DNA from: Limnochordaceae bacterium | GTDB taxonomy: Bacteria; Bacillota; Limnochordia; Limnochordales; DUMU01 | Length of the DNA: 64,000 nt | NCBI GenBank assembly: GCA_014896305.1 | Contig: JADBKQ010000008.1 | Location: 62,001 to 126,000 of the forward strand | Direction: 5' to 3' | Part shown: piece after piece, positions 17,321 through 26,455 of the stretch | Layout: every line of letters starts with the position of its first letter | Numbering within the stretch: the stretch's first letter is position 1 | Notes under the pieces: model-generated | Seen by the model: only the letters and a program-made list of their open reading frames with translations | What the model was told of the DNA's origin: nothing | Database searches by the model: none | Made by a program: the position numbers and the translations under genes

Positions 17321-19330
17321 CTATGGGTAGAGTCGTAGATTGTCCAGCACCAAGTGATCGATGGACGCAGCCGAATCTGCCTCTCCTGATGCTGGTAGTT
17401 GCCAATTAATGGTAAGTCGAGCTACGTGATGAAGGTCGACGCCCCCGGGCTGGCCTGAACCCAGCAGGTCCACGTGCTCCTTCCCACTGGCCGCCTCAGC
17501 CAAGGGCACGACCAGCGTCTGCCAGCCACCGGACGGCAGGGCTAGCAAGGGGTAGCTACGCCCATACATGCCCCCGTCCTCATCCCGTACACTAATGAAC
17601 AAAGAGCCAGTCGCTCCTGTTTCCCCCGGCGGCAAGGGCGGCGTCCACACATCCACGGCGAGAGCACCGTACTGGGACCAGTCCACCGGCACTCCGGCCA
17701 GCCCGGCCAGATCGACGAAGAGGGCTGCTGGACCATTCCATCCCCCGGCCGGTCTGAGCTCGAGCGCCCCCGTTCCCTCGGTCGCCACCTCATGCGTCGC
17801 TGCTATGTCCAGGCCGAGTCCCATCGCGGCCGCCACATCTGCTTCCGTATCAAAGCCTGCCAGCAGCCGGGCGTCCCGTGCCCGCAGGGTCAGCGCCTCC
17901 ACCGAGGGTGCGGAGCGAGTGATAGGATAGACCGCTACACCTCCGTCCGCGGCAAGAGAGCTGCTGCCGGCCATACGCGGCGGCACAGAAACGAGCAGGA
18001 CCCCTTCGCCCCGGTAGGTGCCCCCCAACTGAAAGCGGCCATCCTTCCCAGTCCAGGCCGCTACTTCCCCCAGCTGCACCCGGGCCTGGGCCACCGGCTG
18101 GCCGCTTTCGTCGACCACCCGTCCGCTGGCTCGCACGGCTGCAGGCGTCGGCTGTGGATATGTTCCCTTGGCGAACGCATAGACGTCATCATACATCTGT
18201 CGGAGTGCTCCACCCGCCCAGTACAGGCGAGCCAGCATGCAAACGTCCTGGTAATACACGATCAGGCGGCCCATGAACCCGTAGCGGACGCCGGCGTCCA
18301 GGTAGTCGTAGAACTTGCGGGCCCCCGCCGGTTGCTGCACCCGTCCGTCTAGCTCGATCTCCACCCCCATATGCGCCGAGCGGGCCCGCTGCGCGGCCGC
18401 GGCCAGCAGACCAGGTTGGTCCTGAAACAGGTGGTTGGGTTGCGTCACCGCCCAGTCAAAGCCGTATTTTTGCCAGGCCGTGGCCAAATACGCTCCGGAC
18501 CACGGCACCCACCCCAGCTTGTATCCCTTCTGGTGAACGTACCGGGCAGCCGTCGTCACCATCTGCTCCTCACCGGGTACCTCCGGGTTGACGTGCTCCT
18601 GCATCCAGTAAAAGCCGGCCAGCCGCAGGTGGGTAGGGGCAAAGGCTTGCCAGCGTTGCAGCACCTCGTCCACATAGGCCTGGATTGCGGCGATCCGGTT
18701 GTTCACGGGTAGCAAAGAAGAAGACGCGGCGCCGGGGCGTTGGAAATCGGTCACCTTGTAGCTGGGATAAGGAATCATGATGTACACGTTGACCCGCAGA
18801 TCAGGCTGGTGCAAAGCCCGCGCCGCTCCCGCACAGGCCAGATCGAGGGCGGCCAGCTGCTTGCCCGGAGCGAAGAGCCGTTGGATGTACCACTGCCAAT
18901 CCGGCCACAGGCTGGCCTGGTCCTGGCCAAACTCGCCTCCAAACTGGCGCCCCCGGTCGCTCGAAATCGCCAGAAAGATAAACGTATCAAAGAAGGTGTC
19001 GTCCGGTTCACCATTGGCATCCAGATGAGTCACATAGGGACGGAAATCTCCGGGCAACCAGTCGCCGTCATCGGCGCGGGTGAACTTCCCGTCGGCCGTC
19101 GCCTCGCCCCCCAGCTCCATCAGTCCGCTGCTGGCGTAGTAGCCGGAATAGACGAGGAGAGCGTTGGCAGGCCATCCCTGGTCCACCGGCCCGACCGCCG
19201 CGTAGGGGGAGCTGCTCTCCTGTGCCTGGACGATCTGTGCCGACCAGCCGGGCAGGACGGCCAGGGTGCTGACCAACACGGCAAAACCTGCACCCCACGC
19301 GGCCAGACCTAGCATCTTGATGTTCTCCAT
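17321..19330 (-). CDS. Secreted DUF4855-type protein with C-terminal binding modules
   Basis: A 669-residue exported protein. A signal peptide (about residues 1-37, cut near IVQAQ-ESS) is followed by a domain resembling DUF4855 (about 55-390), with LLVYSGYY, FDTFIFLAIS, YIMIPYPSY and GFYWMQEHVNPE. A carboxypeptidase-regulatory-like beta sandwich (about 400-480: ASGRVVDESGQPVAQARV) and a galactose-binding-like domain (about 500-669) complete it. ATG at 19330 has GGAGG 9 bases upstream. It lies 160 bases downstream of the sugar-binding protein gene on the same strand, suggesting joint expression. The function of DUF4855 is unknown; surface glycan recognition is an inference. Confidence 0.7.
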   Translation of the reverse strand: MENIKMLGLAAWGAGFAVLVSTLAVLPGWSAQIVQAQESSSPYAAVGPVDQGWPANALLVYSGYYASSGLMELGGEATADGKFTRADDGDWLPGDFRPYVTHLDANGEPDDTFFDTFIFLAISSDRGRQFGGEFGQDQASLWPDWQWYIQRLFAPGKQLAALDLACAGAARALHQPDLRVNVYIMIPYPSYKVTDFQRPGAASSSLLPVNNRIAAIQAYVDEVLQRWQAFAPTHLRLAGFYWMQEHVNPEVPGEEQMVTTAARYVHQKGYKLGWVPWSGAYLATAWQKYGFDWAVTQPNHLFQDQPGLLAAAAQRARSAHMGVEIELDGRVQQPAGARKFYDYLDAGVRYGFMGRLIVYYQDVCMLARLYWAGGALRQMYDDVYAFAKGTYPQPTPAAVRASGRVVDESGQPVAQARVQLGEVAAWTGKDGRFQLGGTYRGEGVLLVSVPPRMAGSSSLAADGGVAVYPITRSAPSVEALTLRARDARLLAGFDTEADVAAAMGLGLDIAATHEVATEGTGALELRPAGGWNGPAALFVDLAGLAGVPVDWSQYGALAVDVWTPPLPPGETGATGSLFISVRDEDGGMYGRSYPLLALPSGGWQTLVVPLAEAASGKEHVDLLGSGQPGGVDLHHVARLTINWQLPASGEADSAASIDHLVLDNLRLYP

Positions 19331-19490
19331 CTTGTGTTGCCTCCGTTCCCACGAAGAACCGGGATTCCCGTTCCCGGTGCGGCAAGGCCGGGGTCAGCCA
19401 GCGAACCGGCTGGCCCTGGCCCGTTTTCCATCCCAGCGGAGATGCTGACCAGCGTTGCACCCACTACCGCCATCCCGGTAGCCTGTCCGG

Positions 19491-20795
19491 TTAGCTGCGC
19501 GCTTGGGCCAACAACTGATCGACCTTGGGCACGATCCGTTCCTTGACTGCCACATCGATCGGCAACTTCCCCTGCACCACATCGTTCAGGCCGGAAGACA
19601 CCGCGGCGGAGATTTGAATGAACCCGACCGTCGCCTGCATGGGGAACGACGTCTCCGCAATCCGCACCAGCACTTCGGGGTGCGCTACCGGCAGGTACTT
19701 GCCGGTCACCGTCTTGACGGCAGTATCGCGGCGGGCGGACAGGATCTGCCACTTCTGGATGCGGGCGTCCTGCACCTTGGCGCTGAGAATGTATGAGACG
19801 AACCGCCATGCCGCCTCCGGGTGACGAGAGGTCTTCGTAATGGCCAGGAGGTTCAGCACATTGACGGCGGTCTCCTTCCCGCCCTCCGGAATCGGCAGCG
19901 GCACCATGTCGTAGGTGAACTTGAACGTCTTCCAGCCCTGCATGTAGGAGGGAGCCCCGTGCGTGAAGCCGACATTACCATGGACCCAGGCATCCCAATC
20001 CGCGTCGGCATCGGGTGACTCCACCCGTTCCCGGGTAGCCAAGCCGGTCAGCCAGCTGAGGGCCGCCAGCGCCTTGGGCTGGTCTAACGTGGACCGGGTA
20101 AAGTCGGGGTCATAAATCGTTCCGCCATTGGATACGACCAGGCTCTGCCAAACGCCGTCGTCCATCCAGTTCAAGTAAGCGCCCCAACGGTCGGGACGAC
20201 CGTCGCCGTTCACGTCCTGGGTCAGCCGCTTCGCCCCGGCCACGAAGTTGTCCCAGGTCCAGCGTCCTGATTTCCACAGGTCGTACGGGCTCTCCAGACC
20301 GGCATTCTCATACATGGAGACGTTGAAATACCCCGTCGTCGGCGAGAAATGCTCAGGTACCGCGTAGAGGACCCCCCGGTACTCACAGCCGGCCAACGCC
20401 CCGGGGAAGAAGTCCGCGGCCTTGATGTCGCGGCGGAAATACGGTCCCATGTCAGCCAGGACTCCTTGCCGAGCATAGGTGGGCAGGTGCTGGCCACCCA
20501 GCCGGACCACGTCCACATCCATCGCGCCTGCCAGCATGACGTCGATCTTTTGCCAGTAAGTAGCCCAATCGGTAGCTACGACTTTCACATCGATGTCCGG
20601 GTTGTCCGCCTTGAACATGTCCACCCAGGGCTTCCAGTCAGCCTCCGTCCCCCAGGTGGCGAAAGTCACCGTCGTCTTGGCGGCCGCCGTAACGGTCAGG
20701 CTGGCCGCAACCAGGAAGCCAGCGCACACCACGGAGAGCACCGCCAGAGCCGAACGCTTCCCTCCACTTGTTGCTTGCCCGGAATGCCGCTCCAT
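19491..20795 (-). CDS. Extracellular sugar-binding protein of an ABC importer
   Basis: A family 1-type solute-binding protein of 434 residues. The N-terminus has a positively charged start and a hydrophobic stretch ending in VTAAA, a signal peptidase I site near residue 39; there is no usable lipobox cysteine, whereas monoderm homologues are normally lipoproteins. The mature part starts with TTVTFATWGTEADWKPW, as expected, and has the aromatic-rich hinge and NLLAITKTSRHPEAAWRFVSYI. ATG at 20795 follows GAGGAGG. No permease or ATPase genes are adjacent, so its partner subunits must lie elsewhere. The downstream DUF4855 gene may share its transcript. Confidence 0.85.
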   Translation of the reverse strand: MERHSGQATSGGKRSALAVLSVVCAGFLVAASLTVTAAAKTTVTFATWGTEADWKPWVDMFKADNPDIDVKVVATDWATYWQKIDVMLAGAMDVDVVRLGGQHLPTYARQGVLADMGPYFRRDIKAADFFPGALAGCEYRGVLYAVPEHFSPTTGYFNVSMYENAGLESPYDLWKSGRWTWDNFVAGAKRLTQDVNGDGRPDRWGAYLNWMDDGVWQSLVVSNGGTIYDPDFTRSTLDQPKALAALSWLTGLATRERVESPDADADWDAWVHGNVGFTHGAPSYMQGWKTFKFTYDMVPLPIPEGGKETAVNVLNLLAITKTSRHPEAAWRFVSYILSAKVQDARIQKWQILSARRDTAVKTVTGKYLPVAHPEVLVRIAETSFPMQATVGFIQISAAVSSGLNDVVQGKLPIDVAVKERIVPKVDQLLAQARS

Positions 20796-20985
20796 AATAA
20801 ACCCTCCTCAGACTAGAGGTGTTAGGGGGGCGGGGCGCGCGGCAACCGTACCGCTCGCCTTCGCCGCCGTTCATATGAGTCCTCGCGCTTTCTTCCTTAC
20901 CACGTAAGCAACAGTTTCCTGGGAAAACAGTCTTGCTCAAGGCAGGCGTGCAGCGCCGGGGTGAACGGGCGACCCTGACTGCGCT

Positions 20986-21915
20986 TCAGATTGCCCCATT
21001 GTCATTGGCTGCCCGCGACCCGTCCCCAGGGACTTCAGGATTCGCCGGGACAGCTGCTGCTCCCACCGCCTGCAAAGCCGCGGCCGCGTCAAAGCTGCTG
21101 CGGACGAACGGACCCGCTGCCACGTACCGATAGCCCAAAGACAACCCATACTGCCGGTACTCCTCGAACTCCTCCGGCGGCACGAACCGCTCCACCGGCA
21201 GGTGCTCCCTGCTGGGCTGCAAGTACTGGCCGATGGTGAAGAAGTCCACCTGGGCCTCTTCCCGCACCCGCCGCAAGGTCTCTTTGACCTCCTCAGGGGT
21301 CTCTCCCAGCCCCAACATCATGCCGCTCTTGGTCCAACTGGCGGGGGCAATCTCCTTGGCCTGTTTGAGGACCCCTACGGAACGCTCAAAGCGGGCCTGG
21401 GGTCTGACCCGGCGTTGCAGGCGGGGCACCGTCTCCACATTGTGGGCCAGCACCTCCGGCTTGGCTGCCAATACCGTCCGCAGCGCCTGAATGTCGCCCT
21501 TGAAGTCCGGTATCAATACCTCGACCGTGGTACCCGGCAACCTTTCACGAATGGCCCGGATGGTGGCAGCAAACTGCGCTGCCCCCCCGTCCGGTAAATC
21601 ATCGCGGGTTACCGAGGTAATGACGGCATGGCGCAAGTTCAAGGCGGCCACCGCCTCCGCCACACGGAGCGGTTCGAGTGGATCGACCGGCTCCGGGCGG
21701 CCGGTCTTCACCTTGCAGAACCCACAGCGCCGGGTGCAGTTCTCTCCCAATATCATGAACGTGGCGGTTCCTTGCCCCCAGCAAAGGCCAACGTTAGGGC
21801 AACCCGCATCGACACAGACCGTCCGCAAGGACAGCCGGTCGACCAGATGATGGATGCGGGCCAACGCCTGCGGCTCCGGCAGGGGACGAACCAGCCAGCG
21901 GGGTTTGCTGGGCAT
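20986..21915 (-). CDS. lipA: Lipoyl synthase
   Basis: Radical SAM enzyme that inserts two sulfurs into octanoyl chains on lipoate-dependent proteins. Both iron-sulfur cluster motifs are visible: the auxiliary cluster Cys34, Cys39, Cys45 (CVDAGCPNVGLC) and the radical SAM set Cys60, Cys64, Cys67 (CTRRCGFC). The downstream TSVTRDDLPDGGA and GMMLGLGET are also typical. The second ATG (21915) is chosen because GAGGAGG is 7 bases before it; the first ATG (21921) would overlap the site. The C-terminus ends in a poorly conserved Ala/Pro tail. No lipB is adjacent. Confidence 0.96.
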   Translation of the reverse strand: MPSKPRWLVRPLPEPQALARIHHLVDRLSLRTVCVDAGCPNVGLCWGQGTATFMILGENCTRRCGFCKVKTGRPEPVDPLEPLRVAEAVAALNLRHAVITSVTRDDLPDGGAAQFAATIRAIRERLPGTTVEVLIPDFKGDIQALRTVLAAKPEVLAHNVETVPRLQRRVRPQARFERSVGVLKQAKEIAPASWTKSGMMLGLGETPEEVKETLRRVREEAQVDFFTIGQYLQPSREHLPVERFVPPEEFEEYRQYGLSLGYRYVAAGPFVRSSFDAAAALQAVGAAAVPANPEVPGDGSRAANDNGAI

Positions 21916-22133
21916 GGCCATTCCTCCTCATGCTGCGATTGTATCGTTACCAATCGTTCTCTGCCAGCAGGAGGAGTTCATCGCACCTTGAATATTCATG
22001 ACATCGCGGCCGCGGCTCGTGTAAGAGATTGCCAGTTGCGGCCAGCTCAGCTTTGGGTTTTTACTATGGTTCAGTACGCGGTCGGCGGAAGGCCCGCCTG
22101 CTGGCAGGTTCCACCGACAAGGAGGCATGGTCC

Positions 22134-22970
22134 ATGTCTGCCTGGCAACGTCCACACCCCTGGCTTCGGCCACACCCGCCCACTTTTACACACTCCCCAC
22201 ACGGCTCGTCCCCCCGTTGGACCTGGATGGGCCTGGTTTTCATTTTTGGCTTGACCCTGGCCTTCATCGCTGCCGGCTCGGCCGCAATGAGTCTCGCGGC
22301 GGCTGCCACCTCTGCCAGCGCCCCGGCCGCCGGCAACGGTTCGGCCAGCAGCGCCCTGGCCCAGTTGATCGAGACGGCCAATCGGAACCTGGCCAAGTTG
22401 GAGGATTTGACCGCCTCGCTGGAAATTGTTCAGTACAACCAGCAAACCGGCGAAAAGGTGACTCTCACCGCTTCCTTGCAGATGATTCTCCCCGACACCC
22501 TGCGTCTCACCTACCTTACGCCTGATTTCGTGGCCGGGCAGATCATGGTGCTCCAACAAGATGTCAACGAGCTACGGGTCTATCTCCCCGTCACCCACCA
22601 GGTCATGGTCCAGGATTTGAAAAAGGTGATGGCCTCTCACGGGGTGGACATCGCCGTCACCCTGCGCAACGTCATCTCCCTTCCCCCTCAATCGCTGTTT
22701 ACCTTGAGTGACGAAGGGCCGACGTCTCTGACCGGCGGGCAGCTGGCTCGGGTCATACGGGCAACACCCCGGCAACCGGTAGATTCCCTGGGGTGGGAGA
22801 AGATCTGGGTTGATCCCAATTCGGGCTTTGCCCGTCAAATCCAGGTGTATGACCCTCAGGGGCGCCTGCTGTACTCGATTGCCGTCAGCAACATTAAAAC
22901 CAACGTGGGCCTGGCGAAGGCCAAAGTGGTCGCCCTACCCAAAGATGCAGAGCTGGTCGCAGCCAATTAG
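22134..22970 (+). CDS. LolA-like outer-membrane lipoprotein-sorting protein
   Basis: A 278-residue exported protein. After a long, Pro/His-rich start, a hydrophobic segment (about residues 31-58) serves as signal sequence, with cleavage likely in the Ala-rich part. The mature region (about 75-278) reads as an unclosed LolA/LolB-like beta half-barrel: EDLTASLEIVQYNQQTG, LPDTLRLTYL, GWEKIWVDPNSGFARQIQVYDPQGRLLYSIAVSNI. ATG at 22134 has AAGGAGG 8 bases upstream; an out-of-frame ATG at 22127 was ignored. It sits 76 bases before an RND pump and in the same direction, so a shared operon and a role in moving lipid or lipoprotein cargo are inferred. Confidence 0.72.
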   Translation: MSAWQRPHPWLRPHPPTFTHSPHGSSPRWTWMGLVFIFGLTLAFIAAGSAAMSLAAAATSASAPAAGNGSASSALAQLIETANRNLAKLEDLTASLEIVQYNQQTGEKVTLTASLQMILPDTLRLTYLTPDFVAGQIMVLQQDVNELRVYLPVTHQVMVQDLKKVMASHGVDIAVTLRNVISLPPQSLFTLSDEGPTSLTGGQLARVIRATPRQPVDSLGWEKIWVDPNSGFARQIQVYDPQGRLLYSIAVSNIKTNVGLAKAKVVALPKDAELVAAN

Positions 22971-23046
22971 GGAGAACGTGAGGGCCGTCAGCTTTTGGCG
23001 ACTTTTCGGCCCGTAAGGGCCATCGCCGGCAAAAGGAGTCTACTCG

Positions 23047-26000
23047 ATGTCGCTGGCCAAGTGGGCGGTCGCCCGCCCGGTCTCTGTGTTTGTCCTGACG
23101 CTCGCCGTTCTGGTCCTCGGTGCCGTGAGTCTGCCCGGTTTGCCTCTGGACTTGCTTCCTCAAATGAACCTGCCGACCGCCTCGGTGGCCATCATTTACC
23201 CGGGGGCGTCGCCGCAATCGGTAGAGAACGAGATCACCAAACCGTTGGAGCAGGCGCTCACTGGCCTGGCCCACCTGCAGTCTATCTCTACGTATAGCTT
23301 GGAGAACGTCGGCGTGGCGGTCTTACAGTTCGAGTGGGGCACGCCGATCAAAGACGCGCTGGCCGACATCCGCAGCCAGGTGGACCGCCTCGCCCTCAGC
23401 TTGCCCACGGATGCCGAACCCCCCCTGGTGCTGGCTACAGACCCTTCCCAGCTGCCGGTCTTGATGCTGGCGTTCACCGGTCAAGATCTGACCCAGCTCT
23501 CCCAATTTTTGCAGACTCAAGTGCTGCCAGCCGTGGCACATATCGACGGTGTCGCCCAGGCCAGTCTGGAAGGGGCGGTTACCCCCCAGATCCGGGTGAC
23601 CTATGACCAGGAGAAGTTGCGACAGACGGGCCTTACCCCCGATCTGCTGCAGCAGGTGCTGAAGGCAGCCAATGTGTATGTGCCGGCGACTCCCTTGCAG
23701 GAAGGAGACCGGCTCTGGCAGGTTCGTACCGGCTACAGCTTGCGCTCCCTGGACGATCTGGCCAATGTGGTAGTGGGAGTGAAGGCCCCCGCCGCCAACC
23801 CCTTAATGCCCTTCCTGGCCACTGTCCCTACCTTGATCCGTCTCAAAGACGTGGCCCGCATTGAGCGGGTCGCTTCGCCCCCGGCCGGTATCACCCGGGT
23901 GAACGGGCAACCGGCCGTCGTCCTGCGGATCACGAAGCGTTCGGATGCCAACACCATCGCCGTCGTCGACGCGGTGCAAAACCGCCTGCGTCAACTGGGT
24001 CTGCAACAGAAAGGCGTCCAGGTCTACCCGGTGGAAGACCAGTCCCTCCTCGTACGGCAGTCTGTCCGCTCGTTGACGTGGGCCGGTGGCATTGGAGCGC
24101 TCCTGTCGGTCCTGTCCCTCTTCCTTTTTCTGGGACGGCGCTGGCGCGAAGTCCTCTTGATCGGCTCGAGTATCCCTTTTTCGGTCGCCGTGACATTGCT
24201 GGGCATGGGCTGGTTTGGCCAGACGCTCAACGTAATGACGCTGGGCGGACTGGCGATGGGAATGGGCATGGTGCTCGACAATGCCATCGTGGTCGTGGAG
24301 AATACCACCCGTCTGCACCGCCTGGGCTACCCGCCGCCCCAGGCTGCCACCTTGGGAGCGGAGCAGGTGAACGGTGCGATCATAGCCTCCACCCTGACGA
24401 CCGTGGCGGTCTTCTTTCCAGTGCTGCTCGTGCAGGGGCTGTCTAGCGAGCTTTTGGGCTCTTTGGGACTCACCGTCACCTTGGCCCTGCTCGCCTCCCT
24501 GCTGGTGACGGTGACGTTGATCCCGGCGGCCGCTTCCCGCCTGTTGGGCACGGCCAATGCACAAATCGAGCAGCAACTCCAGGCGGAGCTGGCACAGTCA
24601 CGCCTTCCGGCCAAGCAAGCGGTGTCGGCCGTCACTTTACGTTCGCTGGAAACTGCCGCCACAGCAGAACCCCTTACGGCTCTGCCCGTAGGGGACACCA
24701 GTCCCCCTTCCTTTCCTAGGGAAGCCTTGGAGGAGGAACAAAGTCGTCTCACGCAAGGGTATGGTCGGCTTCTGAACTGGGCTTTGGGTCACAAACTCCT
24801 GACGCTGGTGGGCGCCGGCGTACTCTTTCTGGCCAGCTTGTTCCTGATTCCTGGGCTAGGAATAGACCTGTTACCCATGCCCGACTCCTCGGTTTTGACG
24901 GTACAGGTCACCCTGCCTCCTGGCTCGAGTTCCACCCGGACGTTGGCCGTGGTGACTCGCCTGGAGCAAGAGATCCGCCGCCATCGGGAGGTCTCATGGG
25001 TTGCGACGCAAGCCGGTTCCCAGGGCACCGCGGATGTCTCCAGCATTCTGGCGGGCGGCGCCGATCAAGCTCAATTGACCGTCGCCCTGCGCCCAGGAAA
25101 TCAGGACTCCGCCGCCGCACGGCTGGCCGCCCAGCTCAACCAGGCTTTGACCCGCGTCGTGCCTGCCGAGGTCCATGTCAGCGTGGCCGCCGGCGGCGGT
25201 TTTGGGTCGGTCGGGCACTGGGCGGACAACTCGCTCCATGCTGAAATCCGGGGTCCGGACATCCGCACGGTCGAGGAGAGAGCGGCTGCGTTGGCCCAGG
25301 CGTTGCGTGCCACCGGCCGTTTCCCCTCGGTCCAGGTGGAATCCACCCAGGGGCTACCTGAACTCCGTTACACCGTGAGTCCCGCCCGGGCCGCCATGGC
25401 CGCGCTGATTCCGGGCCAGGTCGGCCTGGCGGTCCGCCAGGCCTTGAGCGATACGCCGGCCTTTACGATCACGCTGGACGATGGGGAGAGTCTGCCGGTC
25501 GTGATCCGCCCCAAATTAGCCGCGGAGGGGGGTTCCCTCGACCGCACCGCCCTGGCACAGTTGGAGATCTCTTCACTCTTGTCGGGAGCCACTCGTCCGT
25601 CTGCCGGGACCTCGCTGCTGCCCACCGGTCCGGCGACGCTGGGACGGGTGGCCACCGTCACCGAAACGACCAGCCCCGCCTTGTTCTACCGCGTGAACGG
25701 CCAGCCCACCGTGGCGGTCACCGCCCAGCTGGGCCAGACCAGCCAGGCGGAGGGAGCTCGCCGGCTGGCGGAGGCGTTGCGACAACTGGATCTGCCGCCT
25801 GGATACTCCGCCCAAGTGGTCGGAACCCAACAAATGATCGACGACACCCTCCACCAACTGGAAGGGGTGCTCGCTTTGTCGACTTTCCTGGTGTGGGTCG
25901 TCATGGCCGTCCAGTTCGAATCGGCCGGCCAAGCCCTGTTGCTGTTGATGGCCGTACCGCTGGGAGCAACTGGGGCCATCCTCGCCTTGGCCATCACCCA

Positions 26001-26406
26001 TACCCCTGTAAGCCTCAGTTCGCTGATGGGACTGGTGATCCTGGGTGGTATCATTGTCAATAACGCCATCGTGCTGATCGACCGGATCAACCAGCTTCGC
26101 CAAGCGGGGGTGCCCTTGCTGAATGCAGTCCGGAGTGGTTGCCGGACACGCCTGCGACCAGTGTTGATGACGGCCCTGACTACGATCGTCGGTCTCATCC
26201 CCCTCATCATCGGGCCGTTTTCCCATGACTCATTACAAAGTCCCCTGGCCATCAGCCTGGCAGGGGGACTGGCCCTGGGGACACTCCTCACGCTGGTCGT
26301 GATTCCGGTTCTTTACGAGGGAGTCGTGCGGTGGCAAGAACGGCGTTGGGGAGAAAAAGTTGGGAATGTTGGCAGGAAACTCGTGGCGGAGACAGAAAAT
26401 GAATGA
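23047..26406 (+). CDS. RND-family efflux transporter, AcrB/HAE1 type
   Basis: A 1119-residue proton-driven transporter of the inner membrane. The start MSLAKWAVARPVSVFVLTLAV is the first helix; LPLDLLPQMNLP and VSIIYPGASP-like VAIIYPGASPQSVENEITKPLEQAL are family hallmarks. Helices 2-6 follow about residue 340 with the GMGMVLDNAIVVVENTTR motif bearing the central Asp, and the second half repeats with GLVILGGIIVNNAIVLID. A variable insertion lies at about 510-565. AAAAGGAG precedes the ATG. No membrane-fusion protein or TolC-like gene is adjacent; the flanking genes encode a LolA-like protein and a putative beta-barrel protein. Confidence 0.93.
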   Translation: MSLAKWAVARPVSVFVLTLAVLVLGAVSLPGLPLDLLPQMNLPTASVAIIYPGASPQSVENEITKPLEQALTGLAHLQSISTYSLENVGVAVLQFEWGTPIKDALADIRSQVDRLALSLPTDAEPPLVLATDPSQLPVLMLAFTGQDLTQLSQFLQTQVLPAVAHIDGVAQASLEGAVTPQIRVTYDQEKLRQTGLTPDLLQQVLKAANVYVPATPLQEGDRLWQVRTGYSLRSLDDLANVVVGVKAPAANPLMPFLATVPTLIRLKDVARIERVASPPAGITRVNGQPAVVLRITKRSDANTIAVVDAVQNRLRQLGLQQKGVQVYPVEDQSLLVRQSVRSLTWAGGIGALLSVLSLFLFLGRRWREVLLIGSSIPFSVAVTLLGMGWFGQTLNVMTLGGLAMGMGMVLDNAIVVVENTTRLHRLGYPPPQAATLGAEQVNGAIIASTLTTVAVFFPVLLVQGLSSELLGSLGLTVTLALLASLLVTVTLIPAAASRLLGTANAQIEQQLQAELAQSRLPAKQAVSAVTLRSLETAATAEPLTALPVGDTSPPSFPREALEEEQSRLTQGYGRLLNWALGHKLLTLVGAGVLFLASLFLIPGLGIDLLPMPDSSVLTVQVTLPPGSSSTRTLAVVTRLEQEIRRHREVSWVATQAGSQGTADVSSILAGGADQAQLTVALRPGNQDSAAARLAAQLNQALTRVVPAEVHVSVAAGGGFGSVGHWADNSLHAEIRGPDIRTVEERAAALAQALRATGRFPSVQVESTQGLPELRYTVSPARAAMAALIPGQVGLAVRQALSDTPAFTITLDDGESLPVVIRPKLAAEGGSLDRTALAQLEISSLLSGATRPSAGTSLLPTGPATLGRVATVTETTSPALFYRVNGQPTVAVTAQLGQTSQAEGARRLAEALRQLDLPPGYSAQVVGTQQMIDDTLHQLEGVLALSTFLVWVVMAVQFESAGQALLLLMAVPLGATGAILALAITHTPVSLSSLMGLVILGGIIVNNAIVLIDRINQLRQAGVPLLNAVRSGCRTRLRPVLMTALTTIVGLIPLIIGPFSHDSLQSPLAISLAGGLALGTLLTLVVIPVLYEGVVRWQERRWGEKVGNVGRKLVAETENE

Positions 26407-26455
26407 GGGTTTGGTCACAGGGCGAATTGTAAAAGAGGCTGGAGGGAGACCAACC

